Shown piece after piece: positions 6,488-6,934 of a DNA stretch of 6,934 nt. The stretch's first letter is position 1. Each line of letters opens with the position of its first letter. This stretch comes from Anaerolineales bacterium UBA6668 (GTDB lineage: Bacteria; Chloroflexota; Anaerolineae; Anaerolineales; UBA6668). The notes beneath the pieces are model-generated. The model was given only the letters and a program-made list of their open reading frames with translations, had not been told where the DNA came from and searched no databases. The position numbers and the translations under genes are program-made. Location of the stretch: the NCBI GenBank assembly GCA_002455215.1, contig DKKK01000194.1, positions 10,653 through 17,586 of the forward strand, in the 5' to 3' direction.

Positions 6488-6492
6488 CCTTT
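6488..6492 (-). promoter_or_regulatory. Ribosome binding site of mraY overlapping the murF stop
   Basis: The minus strand reads AAAGG, 7 nt before the mraY ATG at 6480. The murF TAA (6491-6493) shares its bases with this site, so murF termination takes place on the mraY ribosome site. Confidence 0.6.
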
Positions 6493-6934
6493 AGTGTGTT
6501 CCTAACTGCGTGAGTTCTTGCGCGAGTAGATCTAACTGCATGGCACGCGAACCTTTTACTAAAACCACATCTTGTGGCTGTAGGTTTTCGCATAAAACGT
6601 TGAGCGCTTGCTGATAATGTTTACACACCCAAACGTGGTGGGGGTCCATGCCTAGCAAAAGGGCTTCGTCCGCAATGAGAAGTGCTGTCTCGCCTACCGT
6701 GATTAAGCGATCGGCATGTTCGGGAACAACTGCGCCCACTTGGCGGTGTCCTTCTGCTTCAAAGTCGCCTAGCTCACGCATATCTCCCAGAACTGCCCAG
6801 CGCACCGGGGCTTGGGTTTTTGCCAAAACGTGCAATGCCGCAATCATGCTCGGCGGGCTGGCATTGTAGGTGTCGTCCAGAACCACGGAGTTAGCAGGTC
6901 CGGCTTTAATTTTCATGCGCAAATTGGCGCGTTG
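6491..6934 (-). CDS. murF: UDP-MurNAc-tripeptide--D-Ala-D-Ala ligase MurF (3' part, runs off the right edge)
   Basis: MurF adds the D-Ala-D-Ala dipeptide to UDP-MurNAc-tripeptide, completing the cytoplasmic precursor. Only the C-terminal 147 residues are in the window, about a third of the usual 450 or so; the frame is open to the edge and the true start lies outside. Visible: LRMKIKAGP (residues 5-13 of the fragment), the MurF signature VVLDDTYNASPPSM (17-30), VLGDMRELGDFE (48-59) and VLVKGSRAMQLD (124-135), all in the order of the MurF C-terminal domain. DDTYNASP with GDMRELG distinguishes it from MurE and MurD. The apparent in-frame ATG near 6916 lies in the middle of the protein and is not a start. 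It ends with TAA, 10 nt before mraY, and that stop is part of the mraY ribosome site. Confidence 0.95.
   Translation of the reverse strand, partial: QRANLRMKIKAGPANSVVLDDTYNASPPSMIAALHVLAKTQAPVRWAVLGDMRELGDFEAEGHRQVGAVVPEHADRLITVGETALLIADEALLLGMDPHHVWVCKHYQQALNVLCENLQPQDVVLVKGSRAMQLDLLAQELTQLGTH

Noticed and set aside
6062..6505. 147-codon open frame on the plus strand
   Set aside because: It lies opposite mraY. Its composition (many Ser, Pro, Asn) is typical of an antisense frame, with no supporting start signal.

Overview
The window is a compact segment of a bacterial division and cell wall (dcw) cluster, coded entirely on the minus strand. Read in the direction of transcription, from high to low coordinates, the order is murF (3' part only), mraY, murD, ftsW, murG, a small CvpA-like membrane protein gene, and murC (5' part only). 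Almost every base is coding. The only gaps are 10 nt (murF/mraY), 13 nt (mraY/murD), 64 nt (murD/ftsW) and 37 nt (cvpA-like/murC). ftsW and murG overlap out of frame by 65 nt, and murG and the CvpA-like gene overlap by 4 nt (ATGA). No RNA gene, mobile element, CRISPR array or convincing terminator was seen, and no stretch over 300 bases lacks a gene.

Together the genes cover the steps from UDP-MurNAc to polymerised glycan. MurC, MurD and MurF are the ATP-dependent ligases adding L-Ala, D-Glu and the terminal dipeptide. MraY moves phospho-MurNAc-pentapeptide to the undecaprenyl carrier to give lipid I. MurG adds GlcNAc to give lipid II. FtsW is the SEDS glycan polymerase of the division site. 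The tight spacing and Shine-Dalgarno sequences inside or next to upstream genes point to one polycistronic message. The 64-nt gap before ftsW is the one place where an internal promoter is plausible.

The organism is a peptidoglycan-making bacterium with roughly balanced GC content. The most likely placement, from memory of family variants and not from a search, is Chloroflexota (Anaerolineae-like). The clues are MurG with a Leu-Pro-Asp-Val-Glu-Pro-Gly segment where proteobacterial MurG has His-Glu-Gln-Asn, MurD with a Ser-Ala-Gly-Lys-Thr P-loop and an Asn-Asp-Ser-Ile-Ala-Thr motif, and a CvpA-type gene between murG and murC. This placement is moderate confidence only.

I looked for an undescribed system and did not find one: this is core housekeeping DNA. 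The points worth a second look are the long ftsW/murG dual-coding overlap, the CvpA-like membrane protein built into the cluster, a possible leaderless start for ftsW, and lineage-type substitutions in the MurG, MurD, FtsW and MraY active regions.
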